Part shown: in pieces, positions 56,836 through 64,000 of the stretch
Position numbering within the stretch: the stretch's first letter is position 1
Layout of the letters: every line of letters begins with the position of its first letter
DNA from: Acinetobacter calcoaceticus
GTDB lineage: Bacteria > Pseudomonadota > Gammaproteobacteria > Pseudomonadales > Moraxellaceae
DNA length: 64,000 nucleotides
Direction of reading: 5' to 3'
Assembly (NCBI RefSeq): GCF_016508255.1
Contig: NZ_JADVKT010000003.1
Span: 62,001 to 126,000, forward strand
Translations under genes and position numbers: made by a program
The notes under the pieces: generated by a model
Databases searched by the model: none
What the model saw: only the letters and a program-made list of their open reading frames with translations
Told to the model about the DNA's origin: nothing

Positions 56836-58030
56836 GCGGGTTGCCATTATTGGTGCAGGTCCGGCTGGTTTAATGGCAGCTGAAGTGCTGAGCCAATATG
56901 CTTATGACATTGATGTCTATGAACAAAAGCCATCTGCTGCGCGTAAGTTTCTTATGGCAGGAAAAACTGGTTTAAATATTTCACATGCCGAACCATTGGC
57001 ACAGTTTATTGATCGTTACGACCATTCCGAATGGCTAAAACCATGGATTGAAAAGTGGGATGCACTCTGGATTCAAAACTGGATGAAAAGTCTAGGAATT
57101 GAGTCGTATGTTGGCAGCTCTGGTCGTATTTTTCCTGTCGAAATGAAAGCAGCGCCTTTGCTACGTGCTTGGTTAAAACATTTGGCAGAGCAACAGGTTA
57201 AATTCTTTTATCGGCATCGTTGTATTAATTTAAAAGGTACAACCCTGACTTTGGAAAAACAGAGTAATCAAAGTATCGAGACATTTACCCAGCAATATGA
57301 TGCGGTAGTGTTGGCATGTGGAGCTGTGTCCTGGTCTAAGTTAGGTAGCGATGGAGCTTGGCAGCAATGGATAGATCAATCCAATATTGAACCTTTTCAA
57401 CCTAGCAATGCAGGTGTACTTCACACTTGGTCGGCTTTTATGGAAAGCTGTTTTGGTGAGCCTTTAAAACGCGTTCATGCATGGGTTGATCCTAGCCAAA
57501 TTACACATGGTGATATTGTGATTACTCACTATGGTTTAGAAAGTGGGGTTATTTATAAACTGGGGCGTGCCTTGCGAGAACAACAAAAACAGGGGCAAAG
57601 TTTAAATCTATTTTTAGATTTGTTGCCTGATGTAGAAATGTCGATGTTAGTTAAAAAATTGCAGGGTGTTAAAAAACAATCGCTCACCAATATCTGGCGT
57701 AAAGCAGGATTAGAAACAGCCAAGATTAACTTAATTAGAGAAGTCGTTGATAAAGCGTTATGGAGCCAACCAGAGACTATGGCTCAGCAAATTAAAGCAC
57801 TTCAAATCAAGTTAGAGGGCTTTAGACCCATCGAAGAAGCAATCAGCTGCGCTGGTGGTGTTAAGCAAGATGCATTAAATGAAAGCTTAGAGCTGAAACA
57901 AACCTCAGGTGTGTTTTGCTGTGGTGAAATGCTGGATTGGGATGCTCCTACGGGCGGATATTTGCTTACAGCATGCTTTGCGACAGGGCGAGCGGCTGGT
58001 GAAGGTGTACATTCATTCTTAGAAAAATAA
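56825..58030 (+). CDS. HI0933/BaiN-type flavoprotein (TIGR03862-like)
   Basis: 401 residues from ATG 56825; the frame runs 30 codons further back inside the methyltransferase gene but without merit. N-terminal FAD motif RVAIIGAGPAGLMAAEVLSQ, the family GKTGLNISHAEPLAQF, VLACGAVSWSKLGSDGAW and the C-terminal CAGGVKQDALNESLELK then CCGEMLDWDAPTGGYLLTACFATG. These are uncharacterised NAD(P)/FAD oxidoreductases. It starts 11 bases inside the methyltransferase gene, so the two are translationally coupled. Confidence 0.88.
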   Translation: MANKRVAIIGAGPAGLMAAEVLSQYAYDIDVYEQKPSAARKFLMAGKTGLNISHAEPLAQFIDRYDHSEWLKPWIEKWDALWIQNWMKSLGIESYVGSSGRIFPVEMKAAPLLRAWLKHLAEQQVKFFYRHRCINLKGTTLTLEKQSNQSIETFTQQYDAVVLACGAVSWSKLGSDGAWQQWIDQSNIEPFQPSNAGVLHTWSAFMESCFGEPLKRVHAWVDPSQITHGDIVITHYGLESGVIYKLGRALREQQKQGQSLNLFLDLLPDVEMSMLVKKLQGVKKQSLTNIWRKAGLETAKINLIREVVDKALWSQPETMAQQIKALQIKLEGFRPIEEAISCAGGVKQDALNESLELKQTSGVFCCGEMLDWDAPTGGYLLTACFATGRAAGEGVHSFLEK

Positions 58031-58107
58031 GAACTAATTTGGCGCTATGTTTGATATGTGAAAAGTGTTATTTTTGAGCAATCAATAATAATAGGAACTA
58101 CGAGAAC

Positions 58108-58518
58108 ATGTCTCAAGTATCACCAGTCTATCAGGGAAGTTGTTTGTGCCAAGGCATTCGCTATGAAATTAAAGGCGATATCGGAGATATTATTCAGTGT
58201 CATTGTCAACGATGCCGAAAAGCCAATGGAACAGCATTTGCCACGAATGCTCCTGTTAAAAGTGCTGATTTTAAAATCACCCAAGGTGAAGACTTAGTCA
58301 AAAAATTCGCTGTGGAAGGCGTATATCGTTGGTTCTGTAGTGAATGTGGTTCACCACTTATTAGCTCGCGTGATGCCCAGCCTGAGCTATATCGTTTAAG
58401 AATAGGGACACTCGATACCTCATTAAACCAAAAACCTATTATGCATATTTTTGCTGCTTCAAAAGCAGAGTGGGAATGTATTCACGATGATTTACCACAA
58501 TATGCTGAACGTCCATGA
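58108..58518 (+). CDS. GFA-family (glutathione-dependent formaldehyde-activating type) zinc protein
   Basis: 136 residues. The Cys sets are GSCLCQGIRYEI, CHCQRCRKANG and FCSECGSPLI, giving the two zinc sites of GFA proteins. Members include Gfa and CENP-V; most have no proven activity. Single-domain, soluble. The next feature is the fluoride riboswitch about 50 bases downstream. Confidence 0.9.
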   Translation: MSQVSPVYQGSCLCQGIRYEIKGDIGDIIQCHCQRCRKANGTAFATNAPVKSADFKITQGEDLVKKFAVEGVYRWFCSECGSPLISSRDAQPELYRLRIGTLDTSLNQKPIMHIFAASKAEWECIHDDLPQYAERP

Positions 58519-58570
58519 TTTAAAAAAGTATATTTCAATCAAATTTTAGATGGACTAATATAGTCAAAAT

Positions 58571-58625
58571 AGGGAGATGGCATTCTTCCCTTGAAAAACC
58601 GCCGTATTGGCTAATGATGCCTACG
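58571..58625 (+). promoter_or_regulatory. Fluoride riboswitch (crcB motif)
   Basis: The conserved aptamer parts are all present in order: GGGAGATGG, TTCTTCCC, AACCGCC and GCTAATGATGCCTAC. This matches the crcB RNA pattern (GGNGATGG...AACCGCC...GCTGATG...CCTAC). Downstream, CCTACGTTACCC (58620-58631) can pair with GGGTACGTAGG (58650-58660). That pairing uses the aptamer's last bases, so it is a plausible fluoride-free alternative fold. Confidence 0.93.
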
Positions 58626-58694
58626 TTACCCTCATGTATTTATATCGCTGGGTACGTAGGTTATTGCGTACTTTGCTTATTTTTGGAGTACGCC

Positions 58695-58742
58695 ATGTCA
58701 CATTTTTCTTCATTCTTTTTTGCTCTTTTAGCCTCTGTCTAA
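58695..58742 (+). CDS. Candidate 15-residue leader ORF before crcB
   Basis: ATG at 58695 follows GGAG (58685-58688) at six bases, a better site than many real genes here. The ORF encodes MSHFSSFFFALLASV and stops at 58740-58742. Its stop is directly followed by AGGGGTGG, the crcB ribosome site. A 7-bp dyad GCGTACT/AGTACGC (58666-58672 and 58687-58693) covers part of its ribosome site. The peptide is hydrophobic. It may couple translation to crcB or be a small membrane protein. Translation is unproven. Confidence 0.45.
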   Translation: MSHFSSFFFALLASV

Positions 58743-58754
58743 AGGGGTGGTGCT

Positions 58755-59135
58755 ATGTATTATTCTCTACTTTCAATTGCTTTAGGTTCAGTTCTAGGGG
58801 CATGGTTGCGTTGGTTTTTAGGCTTAAAACTCAATCCGATTTATCCGCAAATTCCACTTGGCACAGTTACTGTTAATTTGGTGGGCGGCTTTATTATTGG
58901 TTTTGCAATTGCCTACTTTGCTCACAGTGATTTAAGTCCGAACTATAAACTTTTTGTGATTACAGGTTTTTGTGGCGCTTTAACCACCTTTTCAACCTTC
59001 TCGATTGAGATTGTCACTTTATTGCAAAGTGGCAGATTAGGAATGGCAATGTTGGGAATTTCCATTCATCTAATTGGGTCATTAATTTTTACATGTTTGG
59101 GGTTAGCGACTTATTATTGGGTGGCGGGGCATTGA
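58755..59135 (+). CDS. crcB: Fluoride ion channel CrcB (Fluc)
   Basis: 126 residues with four transmembrane helices. Signatures are [29 protein letters not shown] (channel Asn) and [16 protein letters not shown] (Phe box and Na+ site region). Fluc dimers pass F- out of the cell. The gene sits under a fluoride riboswitch, which fixes the function firmly. AGGGGTGG precedes the ATG. Confidence 0.97.
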   Translation: MYYSLLSIALGSVLGAWLRWFLGLKLNPIYPQIPLGTVTVNLVGGFIIGFAIAYFAHSDLSPNYKLFVITGFCGALTTFSTFSIEIVTLLQSGRLGMAMLGISIHLIGSLIFTCLGLATYYWVAGH

Positions 59136-59211
59136 TTTTGGCTAAGTAGATACAGTTATGATTTTTTAGGTATTTGCGACGGGGTTTTACCATTTAGTTA
59201 TCTAATCGGAG

Positions 59212-59350
59212 TAGCTAATTCTGTTACTTTGGTTTCGCCCAAAGTAACCAAAAGCATCTCTCATTCGCAGAACCTGTTCACTGTAGGCATTTATTTTAAG
59301 CCTTGCAAAAACTATCTTTTATAGAAACCACGCAGGCTGCGAATGACGTT
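59212..59350. repeat. Dispersed hairpin element, copy B (partner at 35175)
   Basis: The start, TAGCTAATTCTG, and the TTACTTTGG/CCCAAAGTAA hairpin match copy A with a one-base insertion. The enclosing inverted repeat is TCATTCGCAG (59261-59270) and CTGCGAATGA (59337-59346), ten perfect bases. The GAACCTGTTCACT and TTGCAAAAAC strings are shared with copy A. It lies between the convergent crcB and hopJ ends. The whole 59136-59566 gap shows no coding sequence, only this element and the hairpin cluster at 59417. Confidence 0.8.
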
Positions 59351-59416
59351 GTCGAGTATCTAATATAAGAGATTAATCAAATAGTTTAATTAATAATTAG
59401 TCATTTACTATCGTGA

Positions 59417-59510
59417 CAGGCGGCATGGATGCCGTCGTTTCGCTGTGCTACATGGATGTAGCATCAGCCGAACAAAGGGTTTTGTCACTTTTGCCCTCAA
59501 AAGTGAGGCA
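59417..59510. repeat. Cluster of three perfect hairpins
   Basis: GGCAT-GG-ATGCC (59422-59433), GCTACA-TGGA-TGTAGC (59447-59462) and TCACTTTTG-CCCT-CAAAAGTGA (59485-59506) follow within 90 bases. It has the look of an intergenic repeat of Acinetobacter and related bacteria, but only one copy is in this window. Confidence 0.6.
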
Positions 59511-59566
59511 TTGCCTATTAACAGGCTTTAGAAAATCTCATAATTTGAGGCTGTGCTAAAAAATGA

Positions 59567-59902
59567 TTAAGCTTTTTCAGCTAAAGCCTGACCTTCAAAT
59601 TTCACACCATCCCAACCATTTTGCATAAATTGGCGAATATTTTGATGATCCGTTCCCTCAGGGGTCGCCAATACAGATGCATAGTGTTCTGCAAATAAAC
59701 TTAAAGTTTGTGCTTGATCTAAATCTTGTAACTTGGCAAAAGAGAAAACTTTCGCACTGCCTTGATTTTCAGTAGCAGCATTATGCTGTGCGCCATTTTG
59801 AAAAGCTGTTGGAGTATGTTGGTAGCGGGCTTCAATATGAGCTAAAACGTCTGAAAATTTTGCGGTGCCTGCTTGTAATTGGGCAAGTAACTCTTGTGCC
59901 AT
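59567..59902 (-). CDS. HopJ-type effector family protein
   Basis: About 111 residues from ATG 59902 (AGGAAG upstream); 12 further in-frame codons upstream lack support. The PF08888-type pattern runs IEARYQHTPTAFQNGAQHN, GSAKVFSFAKLQDL and DHQNIRQFMQNGWDGVKFEGQAL. The family is named after a Pseudomonas type III effector but is widespread in bacteria without type III secretion, so a housekeeping or stress role is more likely here. No secretion signal seen. Confidence 0.85.
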   Translation of the reverse strand: MAQELLAQLQAGTAKFSDVLAHIEARYQHTPTAFQNGAQHNAATENQGSAKVFSFAKLQDLDQAQTLSLFAEHYASVLATPEGTDHQNIRQFMQNGWDGVKFEGQALAEKA

Positions 59903-60022
59903 TATCTTAAACTTCCTATCAAATGAGGGCTTAAGCATAGCATCGAATAGCAGCTTTGAAAGCTTGGCGAATACAAAAAAATGATGAGTTGTGGGGAAAA
60001 TAAGAATAGTTTTTAGACAAGT

Positions 60023-60048
60023 TGTGGATAAGTTTTCTTTTATACACA
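60023..60048. promoter_or_regulatory. Pair of DnaA-box sequences upstream of hopJ
   Basis: TGTGGATAA (60023-60031, an exact box on the minus strand) and TTATACACA (60040-60048, a common variant) are inverted to each other eight bases apart. They lie between the rpmE2 terminator and hopJ, where the hopJ promoter must be. Confidence 0.45.
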
Positions 60049-60075
60049 GTTTAAAAAGATCGGAAAAATGTACAT

Positions 60076-60115
60076 AAAAAAAGAAGCCTAAGTGGAGGAG
60101 AGAGTCTTAGGCTTC
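60076..60115 (-). terminator. Intrinsic terminator after rpmE2
   Basis: GAAGCCTAAG (60083-60092) pairs perfectly with CTTAGGCTTC (60106-60115), and a seven-T run follows on the minus strand. It starts 38 bases after the rpmE2 stop. Confidence 0.88.
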
Positions 60116-60153
60116 CAATGATTTAAGTGTATTGATCAAATCTTAACGTAAGA

Positions 60154-60408
60154 TTAACTCTTACGATTAAAGCGAGCGAAGCGTTTATTAAAGCTTGCAA
60201 CACGACCTTCGTTACTTGCTTGACGTATTTCGCCTGTATAGAAAGGATGTGATGCACTTGAAATATCAAGCGTTACATAAGGATAGACTTGTCCTTGATA
60301 TTCTTTAGTTTGTTTCGTCTGAATCGTACTACCAATTACAAAGTACGCATCTGCATTGGTGTCATGAAATAACACTTGTTGATAAGCAGGATGAATATCT
60401 TTACGCAT
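60154..60408 (-). CDS. rpmE2: 50S ribosomal protein L31 type B
   Basis: 84 residues with [23 protein letters not shown] and [18 protein letters not shown]. It has no CxxC zinc ribbon, so it is the zinc-free paralogue that replaces L31 under zinc starvation. AGGAGAT precedes the ATG, and a Zur operator lies 30-50 bases upstream, fitting that role. Monocistronic with its own terminator. Confidence 0.96.
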   Translation of the reverse strand: MRKDIHPAYQQVLFHDTNADAYFVIGSTIQTKQTKEYQGQVYPYVTLDISSASHPFYTGEIRQASNEGRVASFNKRFARFNRKS

Positions 60409-60437
60409 GAGAGATCTCCTAATTATTTTTGAATATA

Positions 60438-60460
60438 GAAATGTTATAACATAACAATAT
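60438..60460. promoter_or_regulatory. Zur operator upstream of rpmE2
   Basis: GAAATGTTATAACATAACAA and the next three bases match the gammaproteobacterial Zur palindrome (GAAATGTTATA-N-TATAACATTTC) fully in the left half and mostly in the right. The position just before rpmE2 is a classical Zur target. Confidence 0.8.
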
Positions 60461-60501
60461 ATAAAGTCAATGCATTCTATTTAAGCCTGCATTGAATAAA
60501 G

Positions 60502-61800
60502 TTAGTTTGAAGGTGGAACGAGTTCTTTGAATAAATCGTTTAGATTGTCATGTGTTTTTAAGTGAATCAGGTTCCAGTAGTGCCCAGAAATCGTTCTATT
60601 GACCATAAGTGTATCTGGTGAAGGTTTAAAGACATCCCAATACTTCAAAGATTTTTTCACAAGTAACATGCCATCATGATGTGATGAATTTTCGGCAAAA
60701 TCATAGGTTGTAGTGAGCGGGCGTAATAAAACTTCAATCCAGAGTTTATATAGATCACTCGGGAATTTACCTTTTTCGGTAATGGAGTGTAGCTCAAGTA
60801 ATTCGGTTTCAATCAGGTCAATATCTTCATGGCGAGCTGCATTTACCAGATGTTTAAAGTTTTGCACAATTTCATTTGAAAGTGTTTTAACACTGCCATA
60901 GTCATAAATAATGACACTACCATCTTGGCGGAAAGCGAAATTACCGGGATGTGGGTCACAGTGAAAACGTTTTAAAAAGAACATTTCTTGACCTAAAGCG
61001 CGTATGAGACGACGTCCAATGGTATTTCGAGTTTCGATAGGCCAAGAACTCGCAGTTTCAATACTGTCACCTTGTTCAAGACTTAGTGTCAAAATACGTC
61101 TTGAAGAATAATCTTTATAAACAGCTGGAATGATAATCTTGTCATCTAACTGGCTATGAAAAGTTTTAAAAACTTCAAGATTCTGAGCTTCAATTTCATA
61201 ATTGAGCTCTGCTGATAGACTATCTTGGATTTCTTCAAAAAGCTGATCTTGCAGCTTTTTATCAATTTTAAGTACGCCCATTAAACGAAGTGCTAAGCGG
61301 ACTTGTTTTAAATCACTTTCGCAGGCTTCATCAACACCCGGATATTGAACTTTAACTACAACTTGTTCACCGCTAGGCAGCACAGCTTTGTGTACTTGGC
61401 CAATCGATGCGGCAGCAAAGGGTTCGCTATCAAAGGATTTAAAGGCAACATTAAGTGGCTTTCCAAGCTCGCGTTCAACTTGTTGTTGAATGGCAGCAAA
61501 AGGCATTGCAGGTGCTTGGCGTTGTAGCTTTGAAATTGCTTTAGCAACTTCTGGGGGGAAGATATCTTTATATTGCGACGCAATTTGACCGACTTTCATG
61601 ACTGCACCTTTCATTTCTCCCAAGGTGTCGGCAATTTGCAAACCAATATCTTGAAATAATTTAGTTTTCGCAGCCAGTTTCTGATCTTCATCTGCATTAA
61701 AGTTTCGGATCGAATTAGAAACGGTTTTTGTTGCAATGCTCGCGGTCATTCCTGCAAGTTTCATAAATCTTTTGCCAGGTGAACTTGCATTCTTTGCCAT
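60502..61800 (-). CDS. ABC1/UbiB-like atypical kinase (second copy)
   Basis: 432 residues. KxGQ motif AVMKVGQIASQYKDIFPPEV (about 64-83), alanine loop AAASIGQVHKAVLPSGEQVVVK, catalytic HCDPHPGNFAF and metal-binding YDYGSVKTL. It lacks the C-terminal membrane helices of UbiB at 13366, and is nearer to the ADCK3/COQ8 soluble type. ADCK/ABC1 proteins act in lipid or quinone metabolism as ATPases. It is divergent from the SfnB-like gene. Target unknown. Confidence 0.88.
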   Translation of the reverse strand: MAKNASSPGKRFMKLAGMTASIATKTVSNSIRNFNADEDQKLAAKTKLFQDIGLQIADTLGEMKGAVMKVGQIASQYKDIFPPEVAKAISKLQRQAPAMPFAAIQQQVERELGKPLNVAFKSFDSEPFAAASIGQVHKAVLPSGEQVVVKVQYPGVDEACESDLKQVRLALRLMGVLKIDKKLQDQLFEEIQDSLSAELNYEIEAQNLEVFKTFHSQLDDKIIIPAVYKDYSSRRILTLSLEQGDSIETASSWPIETRNTIGRRLIRALGQEMFFLKRFHCDPHPGNFAFRQDGSVIIYDYGSVKTLSNEIVQNFKHLVNAARHEDIDLIETELLELHSITEKGKFPSDLYKLWIEVLLRPLTTTYDFAENSSHHDGMLLVKKSLKYWDVFKPSPDTLMVNRTISGHYWNLIHLKTHDNLNDLFKELVPPSN

Positions 61801-62056
61801 ATCTTCGATACCTCATTGACTACAACATAATATTGCTTAGTTTTGATCATAGGTGACAAAGCTTAAAAAGCCTATACGAAATTGTTTATCTCATGTAAGA
61901 AAATTTTCGAAAAACAAAATGTTATTTTTATAGTAAAAAATATGAAAAGCTTTTGAAAATACATTTCATAAACAAAGCTTTAATATCTATAAGGGCGATG
62001 TTTTTTTGGTGCTAAGGTGAATGTCATGTTAAATAAAAATAGAGATAACAAAAGCT

Positions 62057-63304
62057 ATGACAAGTTTAAATTCGGCCCATGGACGATCTCAAGCGGTTCC
62101 TTTGTCAGTATTTGAGCAATCTAAAGATGCCCATATTATTCGCTCTGATGAAGAGGCAATTCAGATTGCAAAGCAACTTGCCCAAGCGTTTGCACATGAG
62201 GCATCTGATCGAGATCGCGAGCGCCGTTTGCCGCTCAATGAAATCCAACAGTTCTCACAAAGTGGTTTATGGGCTATTACGGTTCCCAAGCAATTTGGTG
62301 GTGCGCAAGTCAAATATCGAACCTTGGCTGAGGTAATCAAAACAATTGCGAGTGTTGACCCATCTCTTGCACAGCTTCCTCAAAATCACTTGGCTTTTAT
62401 TGAACATTTACGACTTGATGCAGGGCCAGAACAACAACTATTTTTCTTTAATTTAGTGTTAAGAGGAATTCGTTTGGGAAATGCCTTTTCGGAAAAGCAC
62501 AGTAAAACAGTTGCAGACCTCACCACCACGCTCACAAAGACAGAACATGGCTATGAAATTAATGGCAAGAAATTCTTTGCAACCGGAGCATTGCTTGCTC
62601 ACTGGATTCCAATTGTTGCAGTAAATGAACAAGGGCAACCTTATGCAGCACTTGTGCCACGAGAGACATCTGGCGTCAATATTATTAATGATTGGTCTGG
62701 CTTTGGACAACGTACCACCGCTAGTGGCACTGTTGAGCTTAATCAGGTTCCAGTGCGTGAAGAATATTTAGTTCCGATTTACCAAGCATTTGAACGACCA
62801 ACGCCAGCGGGTGCAATTTCTCAATTTATACAGGCTGCGGTCGATGCTGGTATTGCACGAGGTGCGATTGAAGAAACGATTCACTATGTCAAAAACCATA
62901 GTCGGGCGTGGATTGATTCTGGTCTAGAAAAAGCGAGCGATGATCCATATACGATTTCAAATATTGGCGACCTAAAAATTAAACTGCGCGCAGCAGAAGC
63001 TGTATTAGATCTGGCGGGAGATGCAATTGACCAAGCAATTGCAGACACGACAGAAGAGCATGTAAATCAAGCCACGCTACTGGTTGCTGAAGCAAAAGTA
63101 CTCACCACAGAAATTGCAATTTTAGCTGCGAATAAGCTTTTTGAATTATCGGGCACACGCTCTACTTTGTCTGAGCTTAATCTGGACCGCCACTGGCGTA
63201 ATGCTCGTACGCATACCTTGCATGATCCCGTTCGCTGGAAATATCACATTGTTGGTAATTATTACCTCAATGGTGTTCAGCCACCTCATCATGCATGGAG
63301 CTAA
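62057..63304 (+). CDS. SfnB/DszC-like acyl-CoA dehydrogenase-family flavin enzyme
   Basis: 415 residues with the acyl-CoA dehydrogenase fold: N-terminal helices (QFSQSGLWAITVPKQFGGAQV), beta domain (NGKKFFATGALLAHWIPIVAV, WSGFGQRTTASGTVELNQV) and C-terminal four-helix bundle ending HTLHDPVRWKYHIVGNYYLNG. The pattern is that of SfnB and DszC, FMNH2-dependent oxidases of organosulfur compounds. A related gene follows 30 bases on. Sulfur-acquisition role is inferred from the family. Confidence 0.85.
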   Translation: MTSLNSAHGRSQAVPLSVFEQSKDAHIIRSDEEAIQIAKQLAQAFAHEASDRDRERRLPLNEIQQFSQSGLWAITVPKQFGGAQVKYRTLAEVIKTIASVDPSLAQLPQNHLAFIEHLRLDAGPEQQLFFFNLVLRGIRLGNAFSEKHSKTVADLTTTLTKTEHGYEINGKKFFATGALLAHWIPIVAVNEQGQPYAALVPRETSGVNIINDWSGFGQRTTASGTVELNQVPVREEYLVPIYQAFERPTPAGAISQFIQAAVDAGIARGAIEETIHYVKNHSRAWIDSGLEKASDDPYTISNIGDLKIKLRAAEAVLDLAGDAIDQAIADTTEEHVNQATLLVAEAKVLTTEIAILAANKLFELSGTRSTLSELNLDRHWRNARTHTLHDPVRWKYHIVGNYYLNGVQPPHHAWS

Positions 63305-63334
63305 ATTGAAGAAAAAAATAAGATTAGGAGAATA

Positions 63335-64000
63335 ATGATGACAACTGCTCAAATTGAATTAGAAGAGTTATCCGTAGGCGCCGATTATGAAAAAGTAGCC
63401 AGTAGATTTCGGCCAATTTTTGAAAAAATTGCTCAAGGTGCAATTCAACGTGAGAAAGAACGAATCTTACCTTTTGAACCCATTCAGTGGTTAAAAGAAA
63501 CAAAGTTAGGCGCTGTACGTGTGCCAGTTAAATATGGTGGAGATGGGGTGTCATTACCTCAACTATTCCAGCTTTTAACAGAGTTAGCAGAAGCTGACTC
63601 CAATATTGTGCAAGCTTTACGTGGCCATTTTGCATTTGTTGAAGACCGTTTAGTTGCGCATAAAGAACACTCACAAGAAGTCTGGTTTCAACGTTTTGTG
63701 CAAGGCGATTTAGTCGGTAATGCATGGACCGAAGTTGGAAATGTACAAATTGGTGATGTCGTTACACGAGTAACCAAAGATGCTTCGGGTAACTTGGTGG
63801 TGAACGGTGAAAAGTACTATTCAACAGGAAGTATCTTTGCTGACTGGATCGATTTATTTGCCTACGATGAAGTAAATGACCGCCATGTGATTGCTGCTAT
63901 TTACCGCCATGAAACAGGTGTGAGCGTAATTGATGATTGGGATGGTTTTGGCCAAAAGACAACGGGCAGTGGCACCTTAAAAGTACATCAGGTTCATTTA
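63335..64000 (+). CDS. Second SfnB/DszC-like flavin enzyme (3' end outside window)
   Basis: The frame opens at ATG ATG 63335/63338, behind ATTAGGAG, and is open to the window end: 222 codons. It repeats the features of the gene before it, including VRVPVKYGGDGVSLPQLFQLL, GEKYYSTGSIFADWI and DWDGFGQKTTGSGTLKVHQV, but is clearly a diverged paralogue. Thus the two probably form an operon for one pathway, such as sulfone or sulfonate oxidation. The reductase partner is not in view. Confidence 0.85.
   Translation, partial: MMTTAQIELEELSVGADYEKVASRFRPIFEKIAQGAIQREKERILPFEPIQWLKETKLGAVRVPVKYGGDGVSLPQLFQLLTELAEADSNIVQALRGHFAFVEDRLVAHKEHSQEVWFQRFVQGDLVGNAWTEVGNVQIGDVVTRVTKDASGNLVVNGEKYYSTGSIFADWIDLFAYDEVNDRHVIAAIYRHETGVSVIDDWDGFGQKTTGSGTLKVHQVHL

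Noticed and set aside
58607..58876. An 89-codon plus-strand frame across the riboswitch and crcB start
   Set aside because: It overlaps the conserved aptamer and runs out of frame through crcB; no ribosome site.
61860..62040. Inverted AAGCTTT strings before the SfnB-like gene as an operator
   Set aside because: Short and in very AT-rich DNA, so chance is a sufficient explanation.

Overview
The window is chromosomal DNA of an Acinetobacter, most probably the A. baumannii group. The evidence is AT-rich sequence, short intergenic gaps, and Acinetobacter-type genes: hisIE, UbiE with a long N-terminal tail, an FFLEELY-motif protein, a two-domain polyphosphate:AMP phosphotransferase, a separate CbpM/CbpA pair, and Zur-controlled type B L31. 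I see no prophage, insertion sequence, CRISPR array, tRNA or rRNA.

Layout. 1-1.5 kb: end of infB and rbfA. 1.5-7.8 kb (minus): a six-gene Mrp/Mnh Na+/H+ antiporter operon with A and B fused. 8.1-11.8 kb (minus): hisIE followed by a UvrD/FBH1-like helicase and a RecF/SbcC-like ATPase with altered catalytic motifs. 11.9-17.5 kb (minus): a flavin monooxygenase, the ubiquinone genes ubiE-ubiJ-ubiB and an FFLEELY-motif gene. 17.7-29 kb: pap, a DUF697-like gene, and recC-recB-recD. 29-29.7 kb: a non-coding stretch with a possible 6S-like RNA, repeats and two terminators. 29.7-35.1 kb: a serine hydrolase, rpsO, pnp and a CorA-type transporter. 35.3-42.7 kb (minus): cbpM-cbpA, a LysE exporter, hslO, a Kef-type antiporter and priA. 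42.9-44.7 kb: gspF and gspG. 45-49.6 kb: small membrane proteins, a frameshifted csaA-like gene, lnt-corC and tusA. 49.6-58.5 kb: ETF-QO, a DUF1285 gene, murI, a DUF4062 gene, hemH, a metallo-beta-lactamase-fold hydrolase, yacG, a TrmB-like methyltransferase, a flavoprotein and a GFA protein. 58.5-61.8 kb: fluoride riboswitch, a tiny leader ORF and crcB, then hopJ, rpmE2 and a second UbiB-like kinase. 62-64 kb: two SfnB/DszC-like flavin enzymes, the second cut by the window end.

Most genes are housekeeping: translation and RNA decay, DNA repair, quinone, haem and cell-wall synthesis, cation and fluoride homeostasis, protein quality control and type II secretion. The less ordinary signals are these: an ATPase with Gln at the Walker B catalytic position beside a helicase; a 12-bp tandem array of DnaA-box-like units across the recD start; two dispersed elements whose long inverted-repeat arms differ in sequence but keep pairing; a 15-codon ORF with a good ribosome binding site between the fluoride riboswitch and crcB; a hairpin-rich insertion in the gspG leader; and a one-base frameshift in csaA. 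All calls come from reading the sequence; no database search was run.
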